Shown: positions 15,743-24,539, counted from the first letter of the stretch. The stretch: DNA of 62,680 bases from JBFEYJ01 sp041562215 (GCA_041562215.1 JBFEYJ010000002.1:1-62680); one strand, 5' to 3'. Notes: generated by a model from the sequence alone, not told the origin. Program-made: numbers and translations.

Positions 15743-18640
15743 ATGAGCGATACTGCCAACGTATTGGCCGAGGGTAGAACCGAGGTCAAGAACACCACCT
15801 GTTATATGTGCGCGTGCCGCTGCGGCATTCGTGTACACCTGCGCGACGGTGAAGTGCGCTATATCCAGGGCAACCCTGATCATCCCCTGAATAAGGGGGT
15901 CATCTGCGCCAAGGGTTCCTCAGGCATCATGAAGCAATACTCCCCTGCACGTCTGACCAAGCCGCTGAAACGCAAGGAAGACGCACTGCGAGGCGATGCC
16001 CAGTTTGAGGAGATCAGCTGGGACGAGGCCTTCGGGATCCTGGAAGAGCGCCTGAGCAACATCCGCGCCACCGATCCTAAAAAGTTTGCGCTGTTTACCG
16101 GCCGCGACCAGATGCAGGCCCTGACCGGCCTGTTCGCCAAGAATTTCGGCACGCCTAACTATGCCGCCCACGGCGGGTTCTGCTCGGTAAATATGGCTGC
16201 GGGCATGATCTACACCATCGGTGGATCCTTCTGGGAGTTCGGCGGTCCGGATCTTGAGCGTTCCAAGCTCTTCGTCATGATCGGTACCGCCGAGGACCAC
16301 CACTCCAATCCGCTGAAGATCGAGCTATCAAAATTCAAGCGCAACGGTGGCCGTTTCATCTCCATCAACCCGGTGCGCACCGGCTACTCTGCCATCGCCG
16401 ATGAGTGGATCCCGATCAAACCCGGCACCGATGGTGCCCTGCTGCTGGCGATCACTCACGAGATCATCAAGACAGGCCTCTACGATCGCGACTTCCTGGT
16501 GCAGTACTCAAACTCTGCCGAGCTGGTGAACCTGAACCAGGAAAGTAGCGAGTACGGCATGTTTGTCCGTGCCGAGGTACCGGAAGAGGAGGGCTGTTTC
16601 GACCCGCAGAATAAACTGTGGTGGGACCGCAACAGCAACAAGCCGGTAGTCTGCCGCACCAAAGGTGCAGACCCGCGCCTGCTGGGAGAGTTCACACTCG
16701 CCGACGGCACACCGGTCAAGCCGGCGTTCCAGCTGCTCAAGGAGCGTGTCGACCAATACACCCCCGACTGGGCAGCCGATATTACCGGTATCCCGGCCGA
16801 GACAATCCGTCGCCTCGCCCATGAGATGGGCATCGTCGCCCGCGATGAGAAGATCGAGCTGCCAATCGCCTGGACCGATGTTTGGGACAACGAGCACCAG
16901 TCTGTCACCGGCAACCCGGTCTCATTCCACGCCATGCGCGGTCTGGCCGCCCACTCCAACGGTTTCCAGACGATCCGCGCCCTGTCGATACTGATGTCGA
17001 TCCTCGGCACTATCGACCGTCCCGGCGGTTTCCGCCACAAGGCGCCGTTCCCGCGCCCAATCCCGCCCTGCCCCAAGACCGGCAAGAGCTGGGACGATGT
17101 GCAACCCAACACTCCGCTCAATGGCATGCCGCTGGGCTGGCCTGCCGACCCGGATGATCTCTTCGTCGACGATAAGGGCGAGCCGATTCGACTCGACAAA
17201 GGCTTCTCCTGGGAACACCCGCTCTCCGTCCACGGCATGATGCACAACGCCATTACCAATGCCTGGCGCCAGGATCCCTACGGCATCGACACCCTCTTCA
17301 TCTTCATGGCGAACATGGCCTGGAACTCCAGCATGAACACCGATGAAGTGCGCAACATGCTCAACGACAAGGACGACAACGGCGAGTACAAGATCCCGTT
17401 CCTGGTCGTGGCTGATGCCTTCCAGTCGGAGATGGTGGCCTACGCCGACCTGGTACTTCCCGATACCACCTACCTGGAGCGCCACGATGTCATGTCCATG
17501 CTGGACCGTCCGATCTCCGAGTATGACGGCCCTGTTGACTCCGTCCGTATCCCGGTCGTACCGCCGAAGGGCGAGTGCAAGCCGTTCCAGGAAGTCCTGA
17601 TCGAGCTAGGCTCTCGTTTGAAGCTGCCCGCCTTCACCAAGGAAGACGGTACCCGCAAGTTCCGCGATTACCCGGACTTCGTCACCAACTTCGAGACCGC
17701 CCCGGGCTCCGGCATCGGTTTCCTTGCCGGCTGGCGCGGCAAGTCCGGCGAGAAGGACATGAAGGGCGAGCCTAACCCAAACCAGTGGAAGATGTACGAG
17801 AAGAACAACTGCGTCTACCAGTACCATCTGCCCAAGTCCTATCAGTACATGCGTAACTGGAACCAGGGCTACCTGCAGTGGGCACAGGCACACAGCCTCA
17901 CCCGTTACGACGAGCCGATCAACATCCACATTTACTCCGAGGTGTTGCAGAAGTTCCGTCTCGCCGCTCAGGGCAAGAGTCAAGGGAAACAGCCGCCGCA
18001 GCACCTGCGCAAGCGCATCGAGACTCATTTTGATCCGCTGCCGTTCTACTCTGAGCCGCTTGAGAGCCAACTGTCAGACAAGCACAAGTACCCGCTGAAT
18101 GCTGTGACCCAGCGTCCGATGGCGATGTACCACAGCTGGGACAGCCAGAACGCATGGTTGCGCCAGATCCACACCTACAACTTCCTCTATGTCCACCCCC
18201 AAACCGCCAAGGCGGCAGGGGTCGAGGACGAGGGCTGGATGTGGGTAGAATCCATGCATGGCAAGGTCCGCTGCCTCTGCCGCTACTCCGAAGCAGTCGA
18301 GCCGGGCACCGTGTGGACCTGGAACGCAGTTGGTAAGGCTTCCGGTGCATGGAACCTTGACGGAAGCGCCAATGAGTCCAAACAGGGCTTCCTGCTCAAC
18401 CATGTTATCAGCGAGGAGCTGCCCGCCAACGAAGCCGGCGAGCACATCTCCAACTCCGACCCGGTCACCGGCCAGGCAGGCTGGTACGACGTGCGTGTGC
18501 GTATCTACCCGGCCGGTCCCGACGAAGAGAAGGTGACCTTCCCGCAATACGACACCATGCCCGCCGTTCCAGGTACCCCGAAACGTCGTCCGTGGCAGAA
18601 CTACTTCGCCGGACTGTTTACCCGCAAGGGAGAATTCTGA
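15743..18640 (+). CDS. soeA: SoeA, molybdopterin sulfite dehydrogenase catalytic subunit
   Basis: 965 residues from the ATG at 15743. An upstream in-frame ATG at 15650 would run through the leader hairpin. It is a DMSO-reductase-family protein with an N-terminal [4Fe-4S] motif (CYMCACRCGI and a later VICAKG), a bis-MGD-binding body and a C-terminal molydopterin dinucleotide-binding domain. There is no twin-arginine signal, in keeping with the cytoplasmic orientation known for SoeABC, which oxidises sulfite directly to sulfate. It overlaps soeB by one base. Polysulfide or thiosulfate reductase PsrA/PhsA is the nearest alternative, but those have Tat signals. Context with apr/sat supports Soe. 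Confidence 0.9.
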   Translation: MSDTANVLAEGRTEVKNTTCYMCACRCGIRVHLRDGEVRYIQGNPDHPLNKGVICAKGSSGIMKQYSPARLTKPLKRKEDALRGDAQFEEISWDEAFGILEERLSNIRATDPKKFALFTGRDQMQALTGLFAKNFGTPNYAAHGGFCSVNMAAGMIYTIGGSFWEFGGPDLERSKLFVMIGTAEDHHSNPLKIELSKFKRNGGRFISINPVRTGYSAIADEWIPIKPGTDGALLLAITHEIIKTGLYDRDFLVQYSNSAELVNLNQESSEYGMFVRAEVPEEEGCFDPQNKLWWDRNSNKPVVCRTKGADPRLLGEFTLADGTPVKPAFQLLKERVDQYTPDWAADITGIPAETIRRLAHEMGIVARDEKIELPIAWTDVWDNEHQSVTGNPVSFHAMRGLAAHSNGFQTIRALSILMSILGTIDRPGGFRHKAPFPRPIPPCPKTGKSWDDVQPNTPLNGMPLGWPADPDDLFVDDKGEPIRLDKGFSWEHPLSVHGMMHNAITNAWRQDPYGIDTLFIFMANMAWNSSMNTDEVRNMLNDKDDNGEYKIPFLVVADAFQSEMVAYADLVLPDTTYLERHDVMSMLDRPISEYDGPVDSVRIPVVPPKGECKPFQEVLIELGSRLKLPAFTKEDGTRKFRDYPDFVTNFETAPGSGIGFLAGWRGKSGEKDMKGEPNPNQWKMYEKNNCVYQYHLPKSYQYMRNWNQGYLQWAQAHSLTRYDEPINIHIYSEVLQKFRLAAQGKSQGKQPPQHLRKRIETHFDPLPFYSEPLESQLSDKHKYPLNAVTQRPMAMYHSWDSQNAWLRQIHTYNFLYVHPQTAKAAGVEDEGWMWVESMHGKVRCLCRYSEAVEPGTVWTWNAVGKASGAWNLDGSANESKQGFLLNHVISEELPANEAGEHISNSDPVTGQAGWYDVRVRIYPAGPDEEKVTFPQYDTMPAVPGTPKRRPWQNYFAGLFTRKGEF

Positions 18641-19365
18641 TGACCCAGTTAGCACTCGTTATCGACCTTAACGTGTGCGTAGGCTGCCATGCCTGCGTCA
18701 CCAGCTGTAAGCAGTGGAATACCTCCGGCCAGGCCGGTCCGCTGTTCGATGACAACCCGTTCACCAAGGATCCCACCGGTACCTTCTTCAACCGTGTGCA
18801 GACCTTCGAGATCGGCGAGTTCCCGAAAACCGAAACATTGCACTTCCCGAAGAGCTGCCTGCACTGCGAGGATGCGCCCTGCGTACCGGTGTGTCCCACC
18901 GGCGCCAGCCACAAGCGCTCCGAAGACGGTATCGTTCTGGTGGACTACGACAAGTGCATCGGCTGCAAGTACTGCTCATGGGCTTGCCCCTATGGCATGC
19001 GTGAGTTCGACGAATACCAGAAGGTGATGAAAAAGTGCACCCTCTGTGTCGATCGCATCTATGACGAGACCCTGGATGAGCGTGATCGCAAGCCTGCCTG
19101 CGTACTGGCCTGCCCCACCTCGGCGCGACTGTTCGGAGACGTTCACGATCCGGACTCCGATGCTTCCGTTGCGATTCGCGAACGTGGCGGTTACCAGCTG
19201 ATGCCCGAATGGGGCACCAAGCCGGCCAACCACTACCTACCGCGCCGCAAGACGCAGATGAACATCCATGAGGACGAGCTGGTACGTGTGGATAACCCGC
19301 TTAAAAAAGAGGATATCCGCCACGAAACCAGCAAAGAAGTCTCTCTGGACGACTGGTTGATGTAA
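18640..19365 (+). CDS. soeB: SoeB, four-cluster ferredoxin subunit
   Basis: 241 residues from the ATG at 18640, which shares one base with the soeA stop (TGATG); AAGGGAG lies just upstream. Four cysteine groups are visible: CVGCHACVTSCK, CLHCEDAPCVPVCP, CIGCKYCSWACP, and CTLC with CVLACP. They would bind four [4Fe-4S] clusters, as in DmsB/NrfC-type subunits. It relays electrons from the SoeA molybdenum site to the SoeC membrane anchor. Confidence 0.93.
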   Translation: MTQLALVIDLNVCVGCHACVTSCKQWNTSGQAGPLFDDNPFTKDPTGTFFNRVQTFEIGEFPKTETLHFPKSCLHCEDAPCVPVCPTGASHKRSEDGIVLVDYDKCIGCKYCSWACPYGMREFDEYQKVMKKCTLCVDRIYDETLDERDRKPACVLACPTSARLFGDVHDPDSDASVAIRERGGYQLMPEWGTKPANHYLPRRKTQMNIHEDELVRVDNPLKKEDIRHETSKEVSLDDWLM

Positions 19366-19376
19366 CAACAGGGAAA

Positions 19377-19419
19377 AGGGGAAAGAGACGGGGGCAAAGT
19401 AAACCCCACCTCTTCCCCT
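19377..19419 (+). other. intercistronic stem-loop between soeB and soeC
   Basis: AGGGGAAAGAG (19377-19387) pairs with CTCTTCCCCT (19410-19419) with one bulge; GGGG and CCCC pair inside it. There is no T-run, so an RNA processing or stability element is more likely than a terminator. Confidence 0.5.
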
Positions 19420-19422
19420 CCT

Positions 19423-19450
19423 CGTATCTCGTACCTTGTATCTTGTATCT
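19423..19450 (+). repeat. four tandem heptamers directly before the soeC ribosome-binding site
   Basis: CGTATCT, CGTACCT, TGTATCT and TGTATCT follow one another without gaps and run into the GGAG used by soeC (ATG at 19461). A comparable array precedes ychF at 49430. Confidence 0.75.
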
Positions 19451-19460
19451 GGAGTAAACA

Positions 19461-20441
19461 ATGCACCCGACATTTTCGGTCATTTTCCTTACCACACTCA
19501 TCGGAGTGGGTCAGGGTCTGTTCCTTGCCCTGTTTACCGAGCAGAGCTACTCGGCGGCAAACCTGCTTCCCGCTCAGGACAGCAGTTTCTATGTCACCGG
19601 CAGCTTCATCGCACTCGCCTTCCTTATCGGCGGTCTGATTGCCGCTATCGGCCACCTGGGCAAGCCTATCTACATGCTCACCCGCGCCTGGCGTGGTGTC
19701 ACACAGTGGCGTACTTCCTGGCTCTCACGTGAGCTGATCGCCTTGCCCCTGGTGATGGGCCTCGTGTTTATCTTCGGCGCGTTCCACTACTTTGGCTGGG
19801 ATGCCGATCTATTCGGCGCACCGGAGCTCAGCGGCCAGTTGACCCTGGTCATCGGTACCGTCACCACCGCCGCCGTGTTCGGCCTATTCATCGCCACGGG
19901 CATGATCTACGCCAGCCTTAAGTTCCTGCAAGAGTGGGCCAGCGCACTGACGGTCATCAACTACACCCTGCTTGGCGGCGCCTCCGGCTTCACCCTGGCG
20001 GCGGCCTATGCGGCGTATGCAGCACCGGAACTGACTGCCTTCTATGCCGGCTGGGCGATGATCATTACTTTCGCCGCGCTCATCACCCGCATCGGTTCGC
20101 TGATCCGTAACGCCCGCATCAAGTACAAGTCCACCATCCAGACCGCCATCGGCGTACGCCACACCAAGGTGCAACAAAAGTCGATGGGTATGATGGGCGG
20201 CTCTTTCAACACCCGTGAATTCTTTCATGGTGCGAGCGCTGTCTTCTTCAAATCCGTCAAATGGATCTTCCTGGTGCTTGTTTTCCCGGTTCCGTTACTC
20301 CTTCTGTGGAGTGGAATGGACGGCAGCAAAGAGCTGCTTACCATGGCCTTCATCGTCCAGTACATTGGTCTGCTGTTCGAACGTTGGTTCTTCTTCGCTC
20401 AGGCCAACCACCCGCAGAACCTCTACTACCAGACCGTGTAA
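19461..20441 (+). CDS. soeC: SoeC, DmsC/NrfD-type membrane anchor
   Basis: 326 residues with about eight hydrophobic helices and conserved DmsC-like strings near the N-terminus (GVGQGLFLAL) and in the second helix region (GHLGKPIYMLTRAWRGVTQWRTSWLSRE, split here as a family signature). It anchors SoeAB on the inner face of the membrane and delivers electrons to quinone. GGAG lies 7 nt before the ATG. It is separated from soeB by 95 bp holding a stem-loop and a heptamer array, and ends at a strong terminator. Confidence 0.9.
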   Translation: MHPTFSVIFLTTLIGVGQGLFLALFTEQSYSAANLLPAQDSSFYVTGSFIALAFLIGGLIAAIGHLGKPIYMLTRAWRGVTQWRTSWLSRELIALPLVMGLVFIFGAFHYFGWDADLFGAPELSGQLTLVIGTVTTAAVFGLFIATGMIYASLKFLQEWASALTVINYTLLGGASGFTLAAAYAAYAAPELTAFYAGWAMIITFAALITRIGSLIRNARIKYKSTIQTAIGVRHTKVQQKSMGMMGGSFNTREFFHGASAVFFKSVKWIFLVLVFPVPLLLLWSGMDGSKELLTMAFIVQYIGLLFERWFFFAQANHPQNLYYQTV

Positions 20442-20460
20442 ATAGTTCCGGAGTAGAACA

Positions 20461-20489
20461 AAAAGGGTGCCATTCGGCACCCTTTTTTT
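20461..20489 (+). terminator. rho-independent terminator of soeABC
   Basis: AAAAGGGTGCC pairs with GGCACCCTTTT around an ATTC loop, with T continuing to 20489. It lies 19 bp after soeC. Confidence 0.95.
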
Positions 20490-20490
20490 A

Positions 20491-20828
20491 TGGCCTCAAA
20501 ACGCACTGAAGCGTATAGCTCAAACGGTCCCTGGCGTCCATCCTTTGAGGCCAACCTGTAGTTGTCCAAATCGGCTCTCCACGCGGATTTATCCCGCTAA
20601 AGAACTCACTGAGGGGATTTGCGCGCAGCTTCTCAACCTGAGCTCACCAACTTTTCTTCCGTGCCTTCCGGGCCATATATCTCCCTCCCCAACACAGGAC
20701 ATTTTCTTTATGCCCCTATCCGAGCTTCCTATTACCCGGGTTAAATCCGGTGTTGTATAGTCAGTGGCCAAGCTATCTCAGAAGAATTACGGATTCCCGC
20801 CACTGATCGTCACCAAACGGGAACGATC
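20491..20828 (+). promoter_or_regulatory. non-coding leader of sat with three inverted repeats
   Basis: The roughly 370 bp between the soe terminator and sat hold no coding frame. TGGCCTCAAA (20491-20500) is complementary to TTTGAGGCCA (20544-20553). TCAGTGGC (20761-20768) is complementary to GCCACTGA (20799-20806). GATCGT (20805-20810) is complementary to ACGATC (20823-20828). A TATAGT at 20756 may be a -10 element, but no good -35 was seen. Confidence 0.4.
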
Positions 20829-20860
20829 AAAAGAATATCCAAATAAAAAGGAGAGAACAG

Positions 20861-22051
20861 ATGATCAAGCCTGTCGGTTCCGATGAACTCAAGCCCCTAT
20901 TTGTCTACGAGTCGGACAAACACGATGCGCTGAAGCACGAGGCAGATACATTGCCCTCGATCCTGCTCAGCTCGCAGGCCGCAGCCAATGCAGTGATGAT
21001 GGGTAGCGGTTACTTTAGTCCGTTGCCGGGGTTCATGAGCGTGGAAGACGCTATGGCCGCTGCCGAGACAATGACCCTGACCAACGGTAGCTTCTTTCCG
21101 GTTCCGGTAATGAACCTTACCGGCAAAGACCAGATCGATACCCTGGCCGGTGCCAAGCGTATTGCATTACGTGATCCCAACGTGGATGGCAATCCTGTCC
21201 TGGCGGTCATGGACATCGAGGCAATCGAGGAAGTTACCCCCGAGCAAATGGCCACCATGACACAGCAGGTCTACCGGACTTCTGATCCGGAGCACCCGGG
21301 AGTGGCGGCCTTCAACAGTCAGGGCAATATAGCCGTTTCCGGCCCGATCCAGGTGCTGAACTTCTCCTACTTCGCCGAAGATTTCCCGGACACCTTCCGC
21401 ACCGCGGTAGAAATCCGTAATGAAATTGCCGAGCACGGCTGGAAAAAGATCGTCGCTTTCCAGACCCGCAACCCGATGCACCTGGCCCACGAAGAACTCT
21501 GCCACATGGCGATGGAGCGTCTCGGCTGCGACGGGCTGGTTATCCACATGCTCCTGGGCAAGCTTAAGCCGGGGGACATCCCGGCGCCGGTACGCGATGC
21601 GGCGATCCGTAAAATGGTGGAACTCTATTTCCCGGCCAACAGCGCCATGGTCACCGGTTACGGCTTCGACATGCTCTACGCCGGGCCGCGTGAGGCTGTG
21701 CTGCACGCCTACTTCCGTCAAAACATGGGTGCTACCCACTTCATCATCGGCCGCGACCACGCCGGTGTCGGCGACTACTACGGTGCGTTTGACGCACAGA
21801 CCATCTTCGAGGAAGAAGTACCGCCAGGAGCACTGGATATTGAGATCTTCAAGGCCGACCACACAGCTTGGTCGAAGAAACTCAACAAGGTGGTGATGAT
21901 GTGTGAAGCTCCGGATCATCAAAAAGAAGACTTTGTTCTGCTCTCAGGGACCAAAGTCCGTGAAATGCTGGGCAACGGCATTGCACCACCAAAGGAGTTC
22001 TCCCGCCCCGAAGTCGCACAGATCCTGATCAACTACTATCAGAGCCTGTAG
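20861..22051 (+). CDS. sat: sulfate adenylyltransferase (ATP sulfurylase)
   Basis: 396 residues behind AGGAGA. It is a dissimilatory homo-oligomeric Sat with the nucleotide-binding strings FQTRNPMHLAHEELC and IIGRDHAGVGDYYG and the pyrophosphate-loop region near the C-terminus. In the oxidative direction it makes ATP and sulfate from APS and pyrophosphate. This is the substrate-level phosphorylation step after AprBA. The gene is monocistronic by position: it is preceded by the soe terminator and followed by its own at 22070. Confidence 0.97.
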   Translation: MIKPVGSDELKPLFVYESDKHDALKHEADTLPSILLSSQAAANAVMMGSGYFSPLPGFMSVEDAMAAAETMTLTNGSFFPVPVMNLTGKDQIDTLAGAKRIALRDPNVDGNPVLAVMDIEAIEEVTPEQMATMTQQVYRTSDPEHPGVAAFNSQGNIAVSGPIQVLNFSYFAEDFPDTFRTAVEIRNEIAEHGWKKIVAFQTRNPMHLAHEELCHMAMERLGCDGLVIHMLLGKLKPGDIPAPVRDAAIRKMVELYFPANSAMVTGYGFDMLYAGPREAVLHAYFRQNMGATHFIIGRDHAGVGDYYGAFDAQTIFEEEVPPGALDIEIFKADHTAWSKKLNKVVMMCEAPDHQKEDFVLLSGTKVREMLGNGIAPPKEFSRPEVAQILINYYQSL

Positions 22052-22069
22052 GACCTAGCCACATCAAGC

Positions 22070-22103
22070 ACAAGGGCGCCTCAATAGGCGCCCTTGTTGT
22101 TTT
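22070..22103 (+). terminator. rho-independent terminator of sat
   Basis: CAAGGGCGCC (22071-22080) pairs with GGCGCCCTTG (22087-22096) around a 6-nt loop, followed by TTGTTTT. Confidence 0.92.
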
Positions 22104-22109
22104 CAGAGC

Positions 22110-22123
22110 TTGATACAGATCAA
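22110..22123. promoter_or_regulatory. FNR/ANR box upstream of the c-type cytochrome gene
   Basis: TTGATACAGATCAA is an exact match to TTGAT-N4-ATCAA, placed 67 bp before the start codon and just after the sat terminator. This fits an FNR/ANR-type oxygen-responsive activator site. No strong -10 was identified. Confidence 0.72.
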
Positions 22124-22190
22124 AGCCGACACAGGCACCATCTCCTACCCTCCCGGTCACCGCAAATTATCGACAAGGACAAGGAAACAA

Positions 22191-22670
22191 ATGAAAAAAT
22201 CCACCACCTGGCTCAGCCTGTTACTCGGTCTCTCCATCGTCCTGAACGGTGGCATGTTCTATCGTTTCATCATTGCAGGGGCTCCGGTGGAGATGGCCGA
22301 TCAACGCACTGCCATCATAATGGAAGAGGGTGAGCGTGAGCTGGTCCTGGCTGAGATGCGCCAGTTTCTTATCGCTGTTCAAGGGATCACCCAGGCGATC
22401 CAGAAGGAGAATATGGACGATGCGGCCAAAGAAGCTCGTGCTGTCGGCACCACTGCTGCAGCGGCAGTACCGGCAAGCCTGATGGGTAAGCTTCCTCTGG
22501 AATTCAAACAACTGGGGCTCAAGACACACCAGAACTTCGATTCAATCGCATTGGATGCAGAGAGTCTAGGTGACAGCGCCCACGCCATGGAGCAACTCGG
22601 ACAGTTGTTGAATAACTGCATCGCCTGTCATTCCACTTACCAGATTAGACCGGCTCCATTGAAGCCCTGA
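22191..22670 (+). CDS. cytochrome c'/c556-like monohaem protein
   Basis: 159 residues from the ATG at 22191, with AAGGA just upstream. An N-terminal hydrophobic segment (about residues 7-25) acts as signal or membrane anchor. The middle is alpha-helical, and a single haem-binding CIACH sits about 15 residues from the C-terminus, where cytochrome c' and c556 proteins carry it. The protein should be periplasmic. Its position between sat and moaA and the FNR-type box suggest respiratory electron transfer or NO/CO binding under low oxygen. The donor and acceptor are unknown. Confidence 0.8.
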   Translation: MKKSTTWLSLLLGLSIVLNGGMFYRFIIAGAPVEMADQRTAIIMEEGERELVLAEMRQFLIAVQGITQAIQKENMDDAAKEARAVGTTAAAAVPASLMGKLPLEFKQLGLKTHQNFDSIALDAESLGDSAHAMEQLGQLLNNCIACHSTYQIRPAPLKP

Positions 22671-22704
22671 GCCCAGAGGATTAAACACCAGGCAAGTTGA
22701 GTAT

Positions 22705-22755
22705 CGTTCGGAAGCGCCAAGAGACCATATAAGTTATATGGAACTTTCACGAACG
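22705..22755. other. nested inverted repeat between the cytochrome gene and moaA
   Basis: CCATATAA-G-TTATATGG (22725-22741) is a perfect palindrome, enclosed by CGTTCG (22705) and CGAACG (22750). It has no T-run. It may be an operator or RNA hairpin in the moaA upstream region. Confidence 0.5.
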
Positions 22756-22864
22756 GACAAAAATAAACCTTGAAAAAGCAGGAAAAGGTACCACTCTGGA
22801 GGTATTGTCGATTTTTCTGTAAGCTTGTAAGGTTACATCAGGCCTTGCTAATACAGGTAGCATT

Positions 22865-23848
22865 ATGACGCCGACACTCACTGATCCATTCGGTCGCACA
22901 ATCGAATACGTTCGTTTGTCAGTCACCGACCGCTGTGACCTACGCTGCTTCTATTGCATGCCACAGGGGTTTACCGATTTCGAAACACCGGAACACTGGC
23001 TGAACTTTGACGAGATCGAACAAGTCATCGCAGCCTTCGGCCGTCTCGGTGTCCAACGCGTACGCATCACCGGCGGCGAGCCGCTGGTGCGCAAGGATCT
23101 ACCGCAACTGGCCTCGCGTCTGGCCGGCCTTGACGGCATCGACGACCTGTCTCTGAGCACCAACGCGGTACAACTCAGCAAATACAGTGAGGCGCTCTAC
23201 CAAGGTGGAGTCTCACGGCTGAATATCAGCCTCGACACCCTGAACCCTGACCGCTTCAAGAGCATCACGCAGGGCCGCCTGGATAAGGTACTTGCAGGTT
23301 TGATGGCGGCAAAGGCTACAGGCTTCTCCCCCATCAAGATCAACATGGTGCTGATGAAGGGGGTCAATGACGATGAAGTCGAGGAGATGGTCGATTTCTG
23401 CCTGGAACACGGTTTTACCCTACGCTTTATCGAAACGATGCCGATGGGTGATACCGGACGCAATGCCAGTGATCAGTTTATCGATTTGCAAACGATCAAA
23501 GACCGCTTGATGAAACGCTACGAGCTGATCCCAGGAGTGATGCCCGGCGGGGGGCCTGCACGCTATATGAAGGTAGGCGGCACAGACCTCAACATCGGCT
23601 TCATCACACCGCTGTCGCAGCATTTTTGTGAAACCTGTAATCGTGTGCGGCTCTCTGTCGACGGGACTCTTTATATGTGCCTCGGCCAGGAGCACAACTT
23701 TGAGTTACGCCCGCTGTTACGTGGAGGAATCAGTGAAGAAGGTCTTACAGAGGCTATTCTCGAAGCCATCAGCCTCAAGCCCGAGCGTCACGAGTTCTCT
23801 GAAAAACCCGAGCAGGTGGTACGCTTTATGTCCATGACCGGTGGCTAA
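22865..23848 (+). CDS. moaA: GTP 3',8-cyclase MoaA
   Basis: 327 residues with the radical-SAM motif CDLRCFYC near residue 20, the C-terminal cluster CETCNRVRL...C, and the terminal GG that is essential in MoaA. It catalyses the first step of molybdopterin synthesis, so it serves the nearby molybdoenzyme SoeA. No moaC, moaD or moaE is in the window. The ribosome-binding site is weak (AGGT). A Moco riboswitch was looked for upstream and not recognised. Confidence 0.96.
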   Translation: MTPTLTDPFGRTIEYVRLSVTDRCDLRCFYCMPQGFTDFETPEHWLNFDEIEQVIAAFGRLGVQRVRITGGEPLVRKDLPQLASRLAGLDGIDDLSLSTNAVQLSKYSEALYQGGVSRLNISLDTLNPDRFKSITQGRLDKVLAGLMAAKATGFSPIKINMVLMKGVNDDEVEEMVDFCLEHGFTLRFIETMPMGDTGRNASDQFIDLQTIKDRLMKRYELIPGVMPGGGPARYMKVGGTDLNIGFITPLSQHFCETCNRVRLSVDGTLYMCLGQEHNFELRPLLRGGISEEGLTEAILEAISLKPERHEFSEKPEQVVRFMSMTGG

Positions 23849-23957
23849 AGAGTCATCTCATCTAAGGACAAGAGGACGCAAGGACGCGGGAATTCTTAAC
23901 TGTCATCTCAACTCTCCAATGTTTTGTTGACTCCACCCTCAGTCGAAAACCGGAAAA

Positions 23958-24539
23958 TCAATCGTTACTCTCCGCAGCAGGTGGTCGTTCCACCATAGGA
24001 TGCTGGCGGACATACTCATACATCACCACTGAAGCGGCGACACTGACATTGAGACTCTGCACCTGACCAAACTGGGCAATGGACAGGCACTGCACCGCTT
24101 CAAACGTTTCCCTGCTGAAACTCACTCCCATCTCCTCGTGCCCAAAAATAAAGGCTGATTTTTCCGGCAGAACGGCGGTACTGAGAGAGCACTCGCAATC
24201 GGGCTCCAAGACAAACAGCGTATACCCCTGTTCAAGAAGCATGTGATAACAGTCGGTGAACTCCTCATGAAAACGCGCCGGCACATTTTTAAATGCACCT
24301 TTAGCCGGTGCCGGATCAAAAGGACCTATACCGATAAGGTGGATCTCCCGTGCACCGAAAGCCTCAGCGCTGCGAAAAATCTTCGCCACGTTGAAACCCG
24401 CTTTGAGGTGATCCAGCACAATGACAAAGGGATGCACACCCGGCTCGGAAAAGAGATTACGTCGCCGGTGCTTCTCGTAACGCTTCAGCGCATTCTTTCT
24501 TTCCGCGCGGCGTAGTTCCCGACATTCTTTCGTTGGCAT
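23958..24539 (-). CDS. TrmH/SpoU-family RNA 2'-O-methyltransferase
   Basis: 193 residues from the ATG at 24539, which has GGGGAG 5 nt upstream; longer in-frame starts lack one. It has the SPOUT-fold signatures of the SpoU family: NVAKIFRSAEAFGA (motif 1), FIFGHEEMGVS (motif 2) and SLNVSVAASVVMYE (motif 3). A basic N-terminal segment (RRAERKNALKRYEKHRRR) probably binds RNA. The substrate is unknown; similarity is to the tRNA Gm18-like group rather than RlmB. It is divergent from the flavin split-barrel gene. Confidence 0.88.
   Translation of the reverse strand: MPTKECRELRRAERKNALKRYEKHRRRNLFSEPGVHPFVIVLDHLKAGFNVAKIFRSAEAFGAREIHLIGIGPFDPAPAKGAFKNVPARFHEEFTDCYHMLLEQGYTLFVLEPDCECSLSTAVLPEKSAFIFGHEEMGVSFSRETFEAVQCLSIAQFGQVQSLNVSVAASVVMYEYVRQHPMVERPPAAESND

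Noticed and set aside
22671..22864. Moco riboswitch upstream of moaA
   Set aside because: Only a nested palindrome was seen; conserved riboswitch sequence blocks were not recognised by eye. A covariance-model search would decide.
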